A stretch of DNA of 55,938 nt from an uncultured Oscillospiraceae bacterium. Its GTDB lineage: Bacteria; Bacillota; Clostridia; Oscillospirales; Ruminococcaceae. The stretch lies in the NCBI GenBank assembly GCA_934446455.1, contig CAKSEE010000015.1:1-55938 (forward strand), given 5' to 3'. Position numbers and translations under genes: made by a program. A model generated the notes under the pieces. The model worked only from the letters and a program-made list of their open reading frames with translations, was not told where the DNA came from and did not search any database. Shown here in pieces: positions 47,342 through 55,907 of the stretch (position 1 is the stretch's first letter; every line of letters starts with the position of its first letter).

Positions 47342-47395
47342 GGTTAGCAGTAACTAACCTAAATATATAATAGCATATTTTAACGCCATTGTCAA
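47342..47395 (-). promoter_or_regulatory. DUF2325 promoter with palindromic operator
   Basis: On the minus strand TTGACA (47395-47390), 17-base spacer, TATTAT (47372-47367). The palindrome GGTTAG-N6-CTAACC (47342-47359) directly follows the -10 box and should cover the start of transcription, so it fits a repressor site. Its half-sites resemble DtxR-family iron boxes (TTAGG...CCTAA type). Confidence 0.8.
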
Positions 47396-47470
47396 TAGGG
47401 AAAATAAAAAAATCGGCACAAAAAGGACGCGTTGCACAGAGCAGGTGTCAATATTGTACCGATATTATGC

Positions 47471-48514
47471 CTATTCATCGTCGTTATGATGAAACTCCAC
47501 GTCCGCGAGCGGGTTTTGTTTCATGGCGTTTTCAAGCTGAGCGTTGGAAACATGGGTGTAAATCTGCGTTGTGTTGAGGTTCTCGTGACCGAGAACGTCC
47601 TTCAGAACGCGCACGTCCACGCCGTTCTGATACATGAGCGTTGCGGCGGTATGGCGCAGCTTATGCACGGAAAGCCCCATGTTGTCCAGTCCGCAGCTTT
47701 TCAGGCACTCCTCAACAATTTGCTGAACACGGCGGTTTGATATGCGCGTTCTTCGCTTGCTGAGGAAAAGCGCGTCAGTCTGCGCGGACATATCGCGGCA
47801 GCCTGCGGCGGCGCGAATGTCGGGGTCGGTTTCATCGGGCGACAGGTAATCCATGTAGGCGTTTACGCAGGCGTCGTTGAGATATATTATGCGTTCCTTG
47901 CTGCCTTTGCCGAGTACCTTAAGCGTGTATGTAAGCATTCCGTCCATGCCTTTAACGGCGCGAATGTCGCTCATATCAATGCCCACAAGCTCGCTTAATC
48001 GCATTCCACAGTTCAAAAAGAACACGACGATACAGTAGTCGCGCTTTCTGTCGGGTGTGTCGATGTTCGCCAAAAGTTCCAGCGCCTGTTCAAGCGTAAG
48101 GAACTTCGGCAACGCTGCCTTGGGTGACGGCAGCTCGAGATTCGCCAGCGGGTTCACCTCAAAGAAACGCTTCTGATTTGTAAGGTACTTGAAGAACTGC
48201 CTGAGCGATACGGCTTTTCTGTAACGCGCCTTCTGCTCGTTGGAGCGTTCGCGCGAAACGTACACGAGAAACTCCTGCACAAGCATAAGGTCAACGGCGC
48301 GAATATCGTCGTCGCTGATGTCCGCAATACTGATTTGCGAAAACTCCTTTGGGTCAGCCGAAGCGCGCCCGTTCTTGATTTTGTAGAATCTGAAGAATGT
48401 GCGCAGGTCGGTATAATAATTTTTTACTGTAAGCTCAGAGCGCCCTTTGACTATCTGCTGATAATATATATAGTCCTTAATGGTCTGCGGAGCTTCGTTA
48501 TAATTGAAATACAT
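47471..48514 (-). CDS. Xer-type tyrosine recombinase
   Basis: A site-specific recombinase of 347 residues. The N-terminal SAM-like core-binding domain (ELTVKNYYTDLRTFF) precedes the catalytic domain with the full tyrosine recombinase set: Arg in CGMRLSELVG, Lys in LGKGSKER, HxxR in HKLRHTAATLM, His in LGHENLNTTQIY, and the nucleophilic Tyr in the same segment. The start at 48514 follows GAGG; an in-frame ATG at 48547 lacks a ribosome-binding site and lies at the edge of a perfect palindrome. Length is closer to XerS/XerH (about 355) than to XerC/XerD (about 300). No phage genes are adjacent, so a chromosome-dimer-resolution role is plausible. Confidence 0.9.
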   Translation of the reverse strand: MYFNYNEAPQTIKDYIYYQQIVKGRSELTVKNYYTDLRTFFRFYKIKNGRASADPKEFSQISIADISDDDIRAVDLMLVQEFLVYVSRERSNEQKARYRKAVSLRQFFKYLTNQKRFFEVNPLANLELPSPKAALPKFLTLEQALELLANIDTPDRKRDYCIVVFFLNCGMRLSELVGIDMSDIRAVKGMDGMLTYTLKVLGKGSKERIIYLNDACVNAYMDYLSPDETDPDIRAAAGCRDMSAQTDALFLSKRRTRISNRRVQQIVEECLKSCGLDNMGLSVHKLRHTAATLMYQNGVDVRVLKDVLGHENLNTTQIYTHVSNAQLENAMKQNPLADVEFHHNDDE

Positions 48515-48542
48515 ATCCTCATACCTCGGAGTAGAAGCATAG

Positions 48543-48576
48543 CTCATTGCGTAAAATAAAAATTTTACGCAATGAG
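48543..48576. repeat. Perfect 15-bp inverted repeat, dif-like recombination site candidate
   Basis: CTCATTGCGTAAAAT (48543-48557) and ATTTTACGCAATGAG (48562-48576) are exact inverse copies around AAAA. The inner 28 bp (48546-48573) can be read as two 11-bp arms and a 6-bp centre, ATTGCGTAAAA-TAAAAA-TTTTACGCAAT, the size and layout of dif sites; the TGCG-x-A-x-A element resembles the XerC arm of Escherichia coli dif. It adjoins the recombinase gene. An RNA hairpin or operator is the alternative. Confidence 0.6.
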
Positions 48577-48612
48577 AAGCGGTATTTTTTCTCTTTCTAC
48601 GATTTTGATTTG

Positions 48613-48641
48613 ATTATATCACATTCCAAGGAAAAAATCAA
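48613..48641 (-). promoter_or_regulatory. Promoter of the Xer-type recombinase
   Basis: On the minus strand TTGATT (48641-48636), 17-base spacer, TATAAT (48618-48613). The inverted repeat at 48543-48576 lies in the transcribed leader. Confidence 0.75.
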
Positions 48642-48775
48642 GCAACCGGCAGTTCAGCCATTGTCTGTCCGCTGTGCACTATCAACTACTCACTATTAAC
48701 TAACCTCAGCTTGCATAAAATCCGGCTTTACGTCATAAACATTAAGAGAAAAAAATCTCTTCCGGAGGTACAAAA

Positions 48776-49699
48776 ATGACAGAGTATCAGCCCGAGGGTA
48801 ATCTCTATGCTTCACCTGAAAATCAAAGCAGCCTGCGCTCGTTTACTGCGCTTGACGAGGCGCGCGCAAGCCGCCGTATCCTTGAAGCGCCCTGCGTAGT
48901 TTGTGACAGCAGGCATAATCTTATTGTGGACCTTGGTTGTATGCGCGGCTTTATCCCGCGCGAGGACGGCGCGCTCGGTATTACCGAGGGAACGACAAAG
49001 GACATTGCGCTCATCTCCCGTGTAAATAAGATTGTCTGCTTTATCGTAGTGGGATTCGCAAAAGATGAAAACGATTTCATATATGCGGTGCTTTCAAGGC
49101 GCGCGGCGCAGGAGGAATGCCTCCGCAACTATCTTGAAAAGCTGCGCCCGGGCGACGTTATACCCGCGCGGGTAACGCACCTCGAGCAGTTCGGCTGCTT
49201 TGTGGACGTCGGCTGCGGTATTCCGTCGCTCATTCCTATAGACCTTATCTCCGTGTCAAGAATCGCGCACCCGTCGGACCGCTTTTTTGTCGGGCAGAAT
49301 ATCCGCGCCGTTATCAAGTCGCTTGAAAACGGCAGAATTTGCCTCAGCCACAAGGAGCTGCTCGGGACGTGGCAGGAGAACGCCGCGCTCTTTGAAATGG
49401 GCGAAACTGTCACGGGCGTTGTGCGCTCGGTCGAGAGCTACGGGGTTTTCGTTGAGCTTACGCCCAACCTTGCGGGGCTTGCAGAGCCGCACGAGGGCGT
49501 TACAGTAAACAGCCGCGCGGGCGTCTACATAAAGGCTATCATTCCCGAAAAAATGAAGGTCAAGCTGATAATCGTAAGCACCTCCGACGACACGCCGTGC
49601 GCGGGCGATATCAGATATTTTATTGATTCGGGACATATCGACAGCTGGGTTTATTCCTGCGAGGGCAGCGGGAAGAATATCAGAACCGATTTTGTATAA
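48776..49699 (+). CDS. S1 RNA-binding domain protein (ribosomal protein S1-like)
   Basis: A 307-residue protein with several S1-type OB folds. The clearest are LRPGDVIPARVTHLEQFGCF followed by VDVG..IPSLIPID (about residues 124-150) and MGETVTGVVRSVESYGVFVE (about 211-230). The N-terminal part (VCDSRHNLIVDLGCMRGFIP) looks like a further, more diverged repeat. S1-like proteins of clostridia bind RNA and may aid translation; this short version lacks the fused IspH found in some species. GGAGG precedes the ATG. It has its own terminator and faces away from the recombinase gene. Confidence 0.85.
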   Translation: MTEYQPEGNLYASPENQSSLRSFTALDEARASRRILEAPCVVCDSRHNLIVDLGCMRGFIPREDGALGITEGTTKDIALISRVNKIVCFIVVGFAKDENDFIYAVLSRRAAQEECLRNYLEKLRPGDVIPARVTHLEQFGCFVDVGCGIPSLIPIDLISVSRIAHPSDRFFVGQNIRAVIKSLENGRICLSHKELLGTWQENAALFEMGETVTGVVRSVESYGVFVELTPNLAGLAEPHEGVTVNSRAGVYIKAIIPEKMKVKLIIVSTSDDTPCAGDIRYFIDSGHIDSWVYSCEGSGKNIRTDFV

Positions 49700-49743
49700 G
49701 CTTGTTTTCGGGAAGCGCCTGGATTCTGAGAAATACAACGACT

Positions 49744-49769
49744 AAGGGGAGCGTTCAGCCGCTCCCCTT
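49744..49769 (+). terminator. Terminator of the S1-domain gene
   Basis: AAGGGGAGCG (49744-49753) pairs with CGCTCCCCTT (49760-49769), followed by GTTTGTG. Confidence 0.85.
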
Positions 49770-49795
49770 GTTTGTGTTCTTGTTTCCCGCTCGGT

Positions 49796-50368
49796 CTACC
49801 ACGGAATATTGTCTGAAAGCACAATTTCAAACGGACAATTATCTTGAAATGATTTCGCATATTCCTTTTCATCTTCCGTAAAATCTTTCGTGACAAGGGT
49901 CAGTTTTCTTGTCCCGTTAAGGGATTCAAATATTGTGCAGTCGTTTGGCACGTTGGTTGACGCGGTTAAAGAACTTGAACTCTTGTTATACCAACAATTC
50001 AAAAAAATTTCTGAATTATTTATCCTTAAGATATATTCGCCGCTCAACCGATAAGCGCTGTATTTATCTTCAGCCATTGCTGCGCTGAACAAATTGCAGA
50101 ATTTTATAGAATATTCAATAAATTCATCATTGTTGCCCAAAAAAGTCAAAGAAAATTCCTTTAAGTTTCCGCTTGAATAGAGAGCGTTAACATACGAAAA
50201 ATTGTCGGAAAGTTGTTCGTTTACATCTTCAAAAATCGGAACAAATTCTTCTGAAAGCCAATCGTTATTTTGCTTTTTCTGCTTTTCAAAATTGAATATA
50301 AAGCCAACAAATAAAACCGAAATAACAGAAACAACTGCTATAAGAAAAATCAGCTTATTTGATATCAT
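49796..50368 (-). CDS. Hypothetical membrane-anchored protein, AT-rich (190 aa)
   Basis: I do not recognise this protein. From the ATG at 50368 it begins MISNKLIFLIAVVSVISVLF, a signal-anchor or transmembrane helix (residues about 5-25), followed by a polar extracytoplasmic region rich in Asn, Ser, Phe and Tyr (LSDNFSYVNALYSSGNLKEF; SGEYILRINNSEIFLNCWYN). It has two or three Cys and no lipobox. The DNA is distinctly more AT-rich than the neighbouring genes, with codons such as AAT, TTT and GAA dominating, which suggests acquisition by transfer. A GGAGG lies about 14 bases before the ATG. It is the last gene after rarA on the same strand. Confidence 0.7.
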   Translation of the reverse strand: MISNKLIFLIAVVSVISVLFVGFIFNFEKQKKQNNDWLSEEFVPIFEDVNEQLSDNFSYVNALYSSGNLKEFSLTFLGNNDEFIEYSIKFCNLFSAAMAEDKYSAYRLSGEYILRINNSEIFLNCWYNKSSSSLTASTNVPNDCTIFESLNGTRKLTLVTKDFTEDEKEYAKSFQDNCPFEIVLSDNIPW

Positions 50369-50416
50369 GTATAAAAACAGAGCCTCCTGTTCCAAATTAC
50401 ATCATAGATGAAGAAA

Positions 50417-51667
50417 CTACCTCTTCCCTTTTATCTTCGCCCAGTAGTCCCGCGCTGCTTGTTCCAGCTTGTTGTCACCGAATTTGTAGTAAACCCTGTC
50501 CTTAAGCGCGTCGGGCAGGTATTGCTGCTCAATATAATGGTTCGGGTAGTCGTGCGGGTAAAGGTAGTGCTGCCCCTTTACAGCCGCGCCCTCGCCGTCG
50601 CAGTGAACGTTCTGCAAATGCCGCGGGAAATCCCCCACAAAGCCGTTGTTCACATCTGCAAGAGCAGCGTCCATTGCAGCATACGCGCTGTTGGACTTTG
50701 GCGACGTTGCCAGAAGCACTACGGCGTCAGCAAGCGGAATGCGCGCCTCGGGAAGCCCCAGCTGCATTGCGCTGTCTACGCACGCCTTAACTATCGGTAT
50801 TGCCTGCGGGTACGCAAGCCCTATATCCTCGCTTGCAATAACAAGCAGCCTGCGCGAAAGCGAGATTATGTCCCCTGCCGCTATAAGCCTTGCCGCATAA
50901 TGGAGCGCTGCGTTCTCATCAGAGCCGCGAATTGACTTTTGCAGCGCGGACAGCAGGTCGTAATGCTGGTCGCCGTCGCGGTCGTAGCGCATATTACTGC
51001 GCTGCGTAAGCTCCTTTGCAAGCTCAAGGCTGACTTTTCCCCCGTCGGACGAAAGCGCGCAAAGCTCCACCGTGTTAAGGCACTTGCGCACATCTCCCCC
51101 GCAACCGCGGCTGATATAGTCAAGCGCCTGCGGGTCAACGTCGTACTCCGTGCCGTTTTCCTCGCCGATAAGCTTAAACCCGCGCTCCGCCGCGCGCGCA
51201 AGCTCCTGCGGCTCAACGGGCTTGAACTCAAACACCGTGCTGCGCGAAAGAATAGCGCTGTAAACATAGAAATACGGGTTTTCCGTTGTTGAGGCGATAA
51301 GCGTAATGCTTCCGTCCTCAATGTATTCAAGCAGGCTTTGCTGCTGCTTTTTGTTGAGATACTGTATCTCATCAAGGTAGAGCAATATCCCCGCGCTGCC
51401 TAAAAAGGTGTCTATCTCGGAAACAATGCTCTTGATATCAGCGGTGGACGCAGACGTACCGTTAAGCTTATGCAGCCGCATATTAGCCGATTCTGCGATG
51501 ATTCTTGCAATGGTCGTTTTGCCGACGCCCGCAGGTCCGTAAAAAATCATGTTGGGAATCTTCCCAGACTCTATTATCCGCGCGAGCGGGCGATTCTTCC
51601 CTATAAGATGGGACTGCCCCACAACATCGGCTAATGAAGCGGGGCGTATTCTGTCTGCTAATGGCAT
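50417..51667 (-). CDS. rarA: Replication-associated recombination protein RarA (MgsA)
   Basis: A AAA+ ATPase of 416 residues of the RarA/MgsA/WRNIP1 family that acts at stalled replication forks. The N-terminus MPLADRIRPASLADVVGQSH is diagnostic; Walker A is GPAGVGKTT, Walker B is ILLYLDEIQYLN, sensor 1 is LIASTTENPYF. The C-terminal tetramerisation region (FGDNKLEQAARDYWAKIKGK) is complete. It starts one base after the prs stop, so glyA, prs and rarA form a tight operon. Confidence 0.95.
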   Translation of the reverse strand: MPLADRIRPASLADVVGQSHLIGKNRPLARIIESGKIPNMIFYGPAGVGKTTIARIIAESANMRLHKLNGTSASTADIKSIVSEIDTFLGSAGILLYLDEIQYLNKKQQQSLLEYIEDGSITLIASTTENPYFYVYSAILSRSTVFEFKPVEPQELARAAERGFKLIGEENGTEYDVDPQALDYISRGCGGDVRKCLNTVELCALSSDGGKVSLELAKELTQRSNMRYDRDGDQHYDLLSALQKSIRGSDENAALHYAARLIAAGDIISLSRRLLVIASEDIGLAYPQAIPIVKACVDSAMQLGLPEARIPLADAVVLLATSPKSNSAYAAMDAALADVNNGFVGDFPRHLQNVHCDGEGAAVKGQHYLYPHDYPNHYIEQQYLPDALKDRVYYKFGDNKLEQAARDYWAKIKGKR

Positions 51668-52819
51668 TTATAGTCCTCTGTGCTCCTGAAGAAGCGTCTG
51701 AATCTTTGCGTGGGGGTCGATTACATTGCTTATAGATGTATCATGGTTTATGGAAGCGATGAAGTATGCAATGTACTTGGACACATCAACTTCCTTGAAC
51801 CACGGACGCTTAAGCAGCTCGGGCGAACGGTATGTAAGATTCGTGCCGAAAACGCCGTCGAGAAGTCCGTCCTCATAAGCCTTATCAAACGAAGCAAGGC
51901 CGTTTGTGAATATTCCGTATGTTGCATATGCGAAGAAGCGGTTAGCCTTGCGCGCCTTAAGCTCCTTTGCAATGTCGAGCATGGATTCGCCCGAGGAAAT
52001 GATGTCGTCAGCTACGAAAACGTCCTTGCCCTTAACGTCGCTGCCGAGGTATTCGTGCGCAACAATGGGGTTTCTGCCGTTTACGATAACCGAGTAATCA
52101 CGGCGCTTATAGAACATACCCATGTCAACACCCATTACCGAAGCATAGAACATATTGCGGTTAAGCGCGCCCTCGTCTGGGCTTACAACCATGAAATGTT
52201 CCTTGTCGACAACGAGGTCGGGGAACGCCTTGAACATCGCCTTAAGCACCTGATAGGACGGAATAACGTTGTCGAAGCCCATAAGCGGGATAGCGTTGCA
52301 CACTCTCGGGTCGTGCGCGTCAACGGTGATAACGTTGGAAACGCCCATGTCGCGCAGCTCCTGAAGCATAAACGCGCAGTCAAGCGACTCGCGGTAGCTT
52401 CTTCTGTGCTGTCTGCCGCCGTAAAGAAGCGGCATAATAACGTTTATGCGGTGCGGCTTGCCGCTTGCCGCCTGAATGATACGCTTGAGGTCGGCATAGT
52501 GGTCGTCGGGGGACATATAGTTCTCCCTGTCGAACAGCTTGTAGGTGCAGGAATAGTTGCCCACATCAACGAGAATAAACAGATCCTTACCCCGAACCGT
52601 GCTCTTGATAAGTCCCTTTGCGTCGCCTGAAGCGAAACGCGGGCACTGAGCCTCTATCATGAAATCATCGTACGGCATTCCGTTCCTGTCAGCCCAGCGG
52701 ATAAGGTAGCTGTTTATCTTTGCTGCAAGCTCCTCCGTTCCGCGCATTGCGATAAGCCCGAGAGGAGCTACCGCAGAATAGTTTTGATACAAAACCTCTG
52801 TGTTCTTAACAGTCGTCAT
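51668..52819 (-). CDS. prs: Ribose-phosphate pyrophosphokinase (PRPP synthetase), divergent clostridial type
   Basis: Makes phosphoribosyl pyrophosphate from ribose-5-phosphate and ATP for nucleotide, histidine and tryptophan synthesis. The product has 383 residues, longer than canonical Prs (about 315). Family features are present: MPLLYGGRQHRR (the flexible-loop equivalent of PYARQDR), ITVDAHDPRV and the PRPP-binding loop VADDIISSGES, which replaces the usual VDDMIDTAGT. These substitutions mark the divergent clostridial branch. AGAAGGGA precedes the ATG, 26 bases after glyA. Confidence 0.88.
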   Translation of the reverse strand: MTTVKNTEVLYQNYSAVAPLGLIAMRGTEELAAKINSYLIRWADRNGMPYDDFMIEAQCPRFASGDAKGLIKSTVRGKDLFILVDVGNYSCTYKLFDRENYMSPDDHYADLKRIIQAASGKPHRINVIMPLLYGGRQHRRSYRESLDCAFMLQELRDMGVSNVITVDAHDPRVCNAIPLMGFDNVIPSYQVLKAMFKAFPDLVVDKEHFMVVSPDEGALNRNMFYASVMGVDMGMFYKRRDYSVIVNGRNPIVAHEYLGSDVKGKDVFVADDIISSGESMLDIAKELKARKANRFFAYATYGIFTNGLASFDKAYEDGLLDGVFGTNLTYRSPELLKRPWFKEVDVSKYIAYFIASINHDTSISNVIDPHAKIQTLLQEHRGL

Positions 52820-52845
52820 TTATGTGCGTCCCTTCTAAACATTTA

Positions 52846-54099
52846 TCACTCGTAAAGAGGATACTTCTTGCAAATTGCCGTTACCATTTCGCGTACCTTG
52901 TCCTTTGAGCCCTCAAAGTCCTTTGCGGTAAGGTAAATGCACTCGCCTATCACCTTCATGTCATCCTCTTTAAGGCCGCGTGTGGTGACTGCGGGCGTAC
53001 CGATTCTCACGCCGCTTGTGAACGCGGGCTTCTGCGGGTCGTTGGGGATTGCGTTCTTGTTTACGGTGATGTAAACCTCGTCAAGGTTGTGCTCAAGCTC
53101 CTTGCCCGTGATGTTGAACGGGCGCAGGTCTACAAGCATAAGGTGGTTGTCCGTGCCGCCCGAAACAAGGTTGAAGCCCTTTTCAAGGAGCGTATCCGCA
53201 AGCACCTTTGCGTTCTTTACAATCTGCTCGCCGTAAGCCTTGAACTCGGGCTTGAGCGCCTCGCCGAAGCATACCGCCTTTGCAGCAATAACGTGCATAA
53301 GCGGGCCGCCCTGCGTTCCAGGGAATATTGCGGAGTTGATTTTCTTTGCAAGATACTCGTTGTTAGTAAGGATAAGGCCGCCGCGCGGACCGCGCAGAGT
53401 CTTGTGTGTCGTTGTGGTGACGATATCAGCGTAAGGCACAGGGCTTATATGCTGACCAGCAGCAACAAGACCGGCAATGTGCGCCATATCCACCATAAGA
53501 TAAGCGCCTACAGCTCTTGCGATAGAGGAAAGCTTTGCGAAATCAATAGCTCTGGGGTAAGCGGAAGCGCCCGCAACAATGAGCTTGGGCTTGCACTTGT
53601 TCGCTATTTTATAAAGCTCCTCATAGTCGATAAAGCCCTCAGCGTTAGTGCCGTAAGGAACAAAGTTGAAATACTTGCCCGAGATGTTTACGGGGGAACC
53701 ATGCGTAAGGTGGCCGCCGTTGTCAAGCGACATACCCATAACTGTATCGCCCGGCTGAAGCAGCGCAACATATACCGCGGTGTTTGCCTGCGCGCCGGAG
53801 TGCGCCTGAACGTTCGCATACTGCGCGCCAAAGAGCTTCTTTGCACGCTCTATCGCTATTGTTTCCACGATATCGACGTCCTCGCAGCCGCCGTAATATC
53901 TCTTTCCGGGGTAGCCCTCCGCATACTTGTTTGTAAGCACGCTGCCCATTGCCGCCATTACTGCGGGGGAAACGATGTTCTCGCTTGCGATAAGCTCCAG
54001 ATTTCTTTTCTGGCGCGCAAGCTCCAGCTGCATTGCGTCTGCGACCTCTTTATCGCAGCCGCCGAGGTAGCCGATGGTATCAACGATATCATTGTACAT
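52846..54099 (-). CDS. glyA: Serine hydroxymethyltransferase
   Basis: A PLP enzyme of 417 residues that interconverts serine and glycine with tetrahydrofolate. The PLP lysine is in [15 protein letters not shown], and other signatures are [33 protein letters not shown] and the folate-site region around [12 protein letters not shown]. The ATG has AAAGGAG upstream. It is the first gene of glyA-prs-rarA, with a promoter at 54161-54189. No glycine or folate riboswitch is seen in the leader. Confidence 0.97.
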   Translation of the reverse strand: MYNDIVDTIGYLGGCDKEVADAMQLELARQKRNLELIASENIVSPAVMAAMGSVLTNKYAEGYPGKRYYGGCEDVDIVETIAIERAKKLFGAQYANVQAHSGAQANTAVYVALLQPGDTVMGMSLDNGGHLTHGSPVNISGKYFNFVPYGTNAEGFIDYEELYKIANKCKPKLIVAGASAYPRAIDFAKLSSIARAVGAYLMVDMAHIAGLVAAGQHISPVPYADIVTTTTHKTLRGPRGGLILTNNEYLAKKINSAIFPGTQGGPLMHVIAAKAVCFGEALKPEFKAYGEQIVKNAKVLADTLLEKGFNLVSGGTDNHLMLVDLRPFNITGKELEHNLDEVYITVNKNAIPNDPQKPAFTSGVRIGTPAVTTRGLKEDDMKVIGECIYLTAKDFEGSKDKVREMVTAICKKYPLYE

Positions 54100-54160
54100 A
54101 AAAAAGCTCCTTTCAGAACATTAAAGCCTGTTCTCGGCATTTTTACCATTACATAATATA

Positions 54161-54189
54161 AGTATAACTTAAATCACCGTTTTTTTCAA
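54161..54189 (-). promoter_or_regulatory. Sigma-A promoter of the glyA operon
   Basis: On the minus strand TTGAAA (54189-54184), 17-base spacer, TATACT (54166-54161). Confidence 0.8.
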
Positions 54190-54277
54190 GCGTTTTTTTA
54201 CTTTTTATTTTTTTGTATATCTCTTTACGATAAAGTAAAGAGATTTTGTGAAAAGTGACAAAAGTGCGCTCATTTGT

Positions 54278-54320
54278 GTAAAAACGGCTGTCGGCGGAAA
54301 AGCCCTGCTCCCCCGCCGTT
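54278..54320 (-). terminator. Terminator of the leu operon
   Basis: On the minus strand AACGGC (54320-54315) pairs with GCCGTT (54288-54283), with inner GC-rich pairing, followed by TTTAC. It lies four bases after the leuB stop. Confidence 0.7.
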
Positions 54321-54324
54321 ATCG

Positions 54325-55407
54325 TCAGATGTGTTCTGCAATTCTGCTGCCCATTTCGGAGCAGCTTACAAGCGTCATACCCTCGGACATGATGTCGCCC
54401 GTTCTGTAGCCCGCCTCAAGCACGCTGTTTACAGCTGCTTCTACCGCGTCCGCTTCCTTGTCCATCTTAAAGGAATAGCGAAGCATCATTGCAGCGGAAA
54501 GAATCGTTGCAATGGGGTTAGCCTTATTCTGCCCTGCAATGTCGGGCGCGGAACCGCCGCTCGGCTCGTACAGACCAAAGCTCGTTTCGTTCATGCTTGC
54601 GGAAGCCAGCATACCGATAGAGCCTGTTATCATAGAAGCCTCGTCGGAAAGGATATCGCCAAACATATTCTCCGTTACCATAACGTCGAACTGAGCGGGG
54701 TCCTTTACAAGCTGCATAGCGGAGTTGTCGACCAGCATATGCTCAAGAGTTACCTCAGGGTAATCCTTTGCGACCTCTTCTACCACTTTTCTCCACAGGC
54801 GAGAGGTGTCGAGAACGTTTGCCTTGTCAACGCTTGTTACCTTCTTGCGACGCTGCATGGCAACCTCAAAGGCCTTCTTTGCAATGCGGCGTATCTCGTT
54901 TTCGTTGTATTCAAGCGTGTCAACAGCGGTAACAACGCCGTTTATCTCCTCAGTCTTTCTTGCGCCGAAGTACAGTCCGCCCGTAAGCTCGCGCATGATG
55001 AGCATATCAAAGCCCTTTGCGCTTATTTCTGTTTTGAGCGGGCACGCGCCTGCAAGCTGCGGGAAAAGCAGGCACGGGCGCAGGTTCGCAAACAGCCCGA
55101 GCGACTTTCTGAGCTTAAGCAGCCCTGCCTCGGGACGAAGATTTGCGGGGAGCTTGTACCACGGAGAAGTTGTGGTATTGCCGCCTATAGACCCCATAAG
55201 CACCGCGTCGGACGCCTTGCAGCGCTCTATCGTTTCATCGGTGAGCGGCACTCCGTTCGCGTCTATGGAGCACCCGCCCATAAGAAGCTGCTCATAGTCA
55301 AACCTGTGGCCGAATTTCTCCGCCACTTTGTCAAGCACCTTCATTGCTTCCGTCACAATTTCAGGACCGATACCGTCGCCCTTTATTACAGCAATTTTCT
55401 TTTCCAT
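54325..55407 (-). CDS. leuB: 3-isopropylmalate dehydrogenase
   Basis: Third step of leucine synthesis: NAD-dependent oxidative decarboxylation of 3-isopropylmalate. The product has 360 residues. Signatures are [15 protein letters not shown], the substrate-loop arginines in [22 protein letters not shown] (spread over that segment), [22 protein letters not shown] with [20 protein letters not shown], and the NAD-site [19 protein letters not shown] precedes the ATG. A GNAT gene lies 21 bases upstream, and upstream of that the apparent end of leuD, so this is the distal gene of a leucine operon. Confidence 0.97.
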   Translation of the reverse strand: MEKKIAVIKGDGIGPEIVTEAMKVLDKVAEKFGHRFDYEQLLMGGCSIDANGVPLTDETIERCKASDAVLMGSIGGNTTTSPWYKLPANLRPEAGLLKLRKSLGLFANLRPCLLFPQLAGACPLKTEISAKGFDMLIMRELTGGLYFGARKTEEINGVVTAVDTLEYNENEIRRIAKKAFEVAMQRRKKVTSVDKANVLDTSRLWRKVVEEVAKDYPEVTLEHMLVDNSAMQLVKDPAQFDVMVTENMFGDILSDEASMITGSIGMLASASMNETSFGLYEPSGGSAPDIAGQNKANPIATILSAAMMLRYSFKMDKEADAVEAAVNSVLEAGYRTGDIMSEGMTLVSCSEMGSRIAEHI

Positions 55408-55428
55408 AAACTGACCTTTCGTGTTATT

Positions 55429-55893
55429 TCAGATGTCTATTCGCAGCCGCAGCTCGTCGCCGTTGTCGCCGCTGATACGGCTCTTTCGGCGGCGCCCGTC
55501 GTCCGCAAAGCCAAAGCGGCGGAAAAATCCGAGCGCGCTTTCGTTCGCCTCATTCACCCAGACAAACGCCGCCCTGTACTTAAGGCCCCGCATATCGCGC
55601 AGCGCGTTGGACAAAAGCTTTCTTGCAAGACCTATGCCCTTGTACTCTGCGTCAATGCACAGCGATTCTACCTCGCAGCTGTCGGGTATCAGCATATCCC
55701 TGCACACGCAAACGCCCTTTATCACCTTGTCGCAGGTGATATCGTAAAGAAAGGCGCTTTTCGCGGCGTCGCAATAATAGTCCACGTCAAAACGGGCGGT
55801 GTGCCTGTCCTGCGCGGCAATTCCCGCCATTGCAGGATAATCGCACCCTTTGAACGCCGCTGTTGCAGTGATATTTGTAATGTTGATTATCAC
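55429..55893 (-). CDS. GNAT-family N-acetyltransferase within the leu operon
   Basis: A 154-residue acetyltransferase. Motif A reads VESLCIDAEYKGIGLARKLL, with the K-G-I-G-L-A acetyl-CoA loop; motif B is FVWVNEANESALGFFRRFGF. The start is a GTG at 55893 with AGGGGAG upstream. The gene lies 14 bases after the putative leuD stop and 21 bases before leuB, so it is co-transcribed. Acetylation of an amino acid or a ribosomal protein is typical of the superfamily; the operon context alone does not fix the substrate. Confidence 0.85.
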   Translation of the reverse strand: MIINITNITATAAFKGCDYPAMAGIAAQDRHTARFDVDYYCDAAKSAFLYDITCDKVIKGVCVCRDMLIPDSCEVESLCIDAEYKGIGLARKLLSNALRDMRGLKYRAAFVWVNEANESALGFFRRFGFADDGRRRKSRISGDNGDELRLRIDI

Positions 55894-55907
55894 GGATAAC
55901 TCCCCTG

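Noticed and set aside
47471..48576. Integrated phage or integron around the tyrosine recombinase
   Set aside because: Neighbouring genes are ordinary chromosomal genes, with no attachment-site duplication, cassette array or phage genes.
48690..48705. Third GTTAG/CTAAC operator near the S1 gene
   Set aside because: Only one half-site (CTAACC) is present, without an inverse partner at the right distance.
50605..50612. Another GAACGTTC sequence, as in the uvrB operator
   Set aside because: It lies inside the rarA coding sequence without the flanking T/A symmetry or any promoter, so it is best seen as chance.
54274..55899. Plus-strand open frame of 541 codons
   Set aside because: It runs antisense across leuB and the GNAT gene, and shows no domain and an implausible Cys/His/Arg-rich composition.
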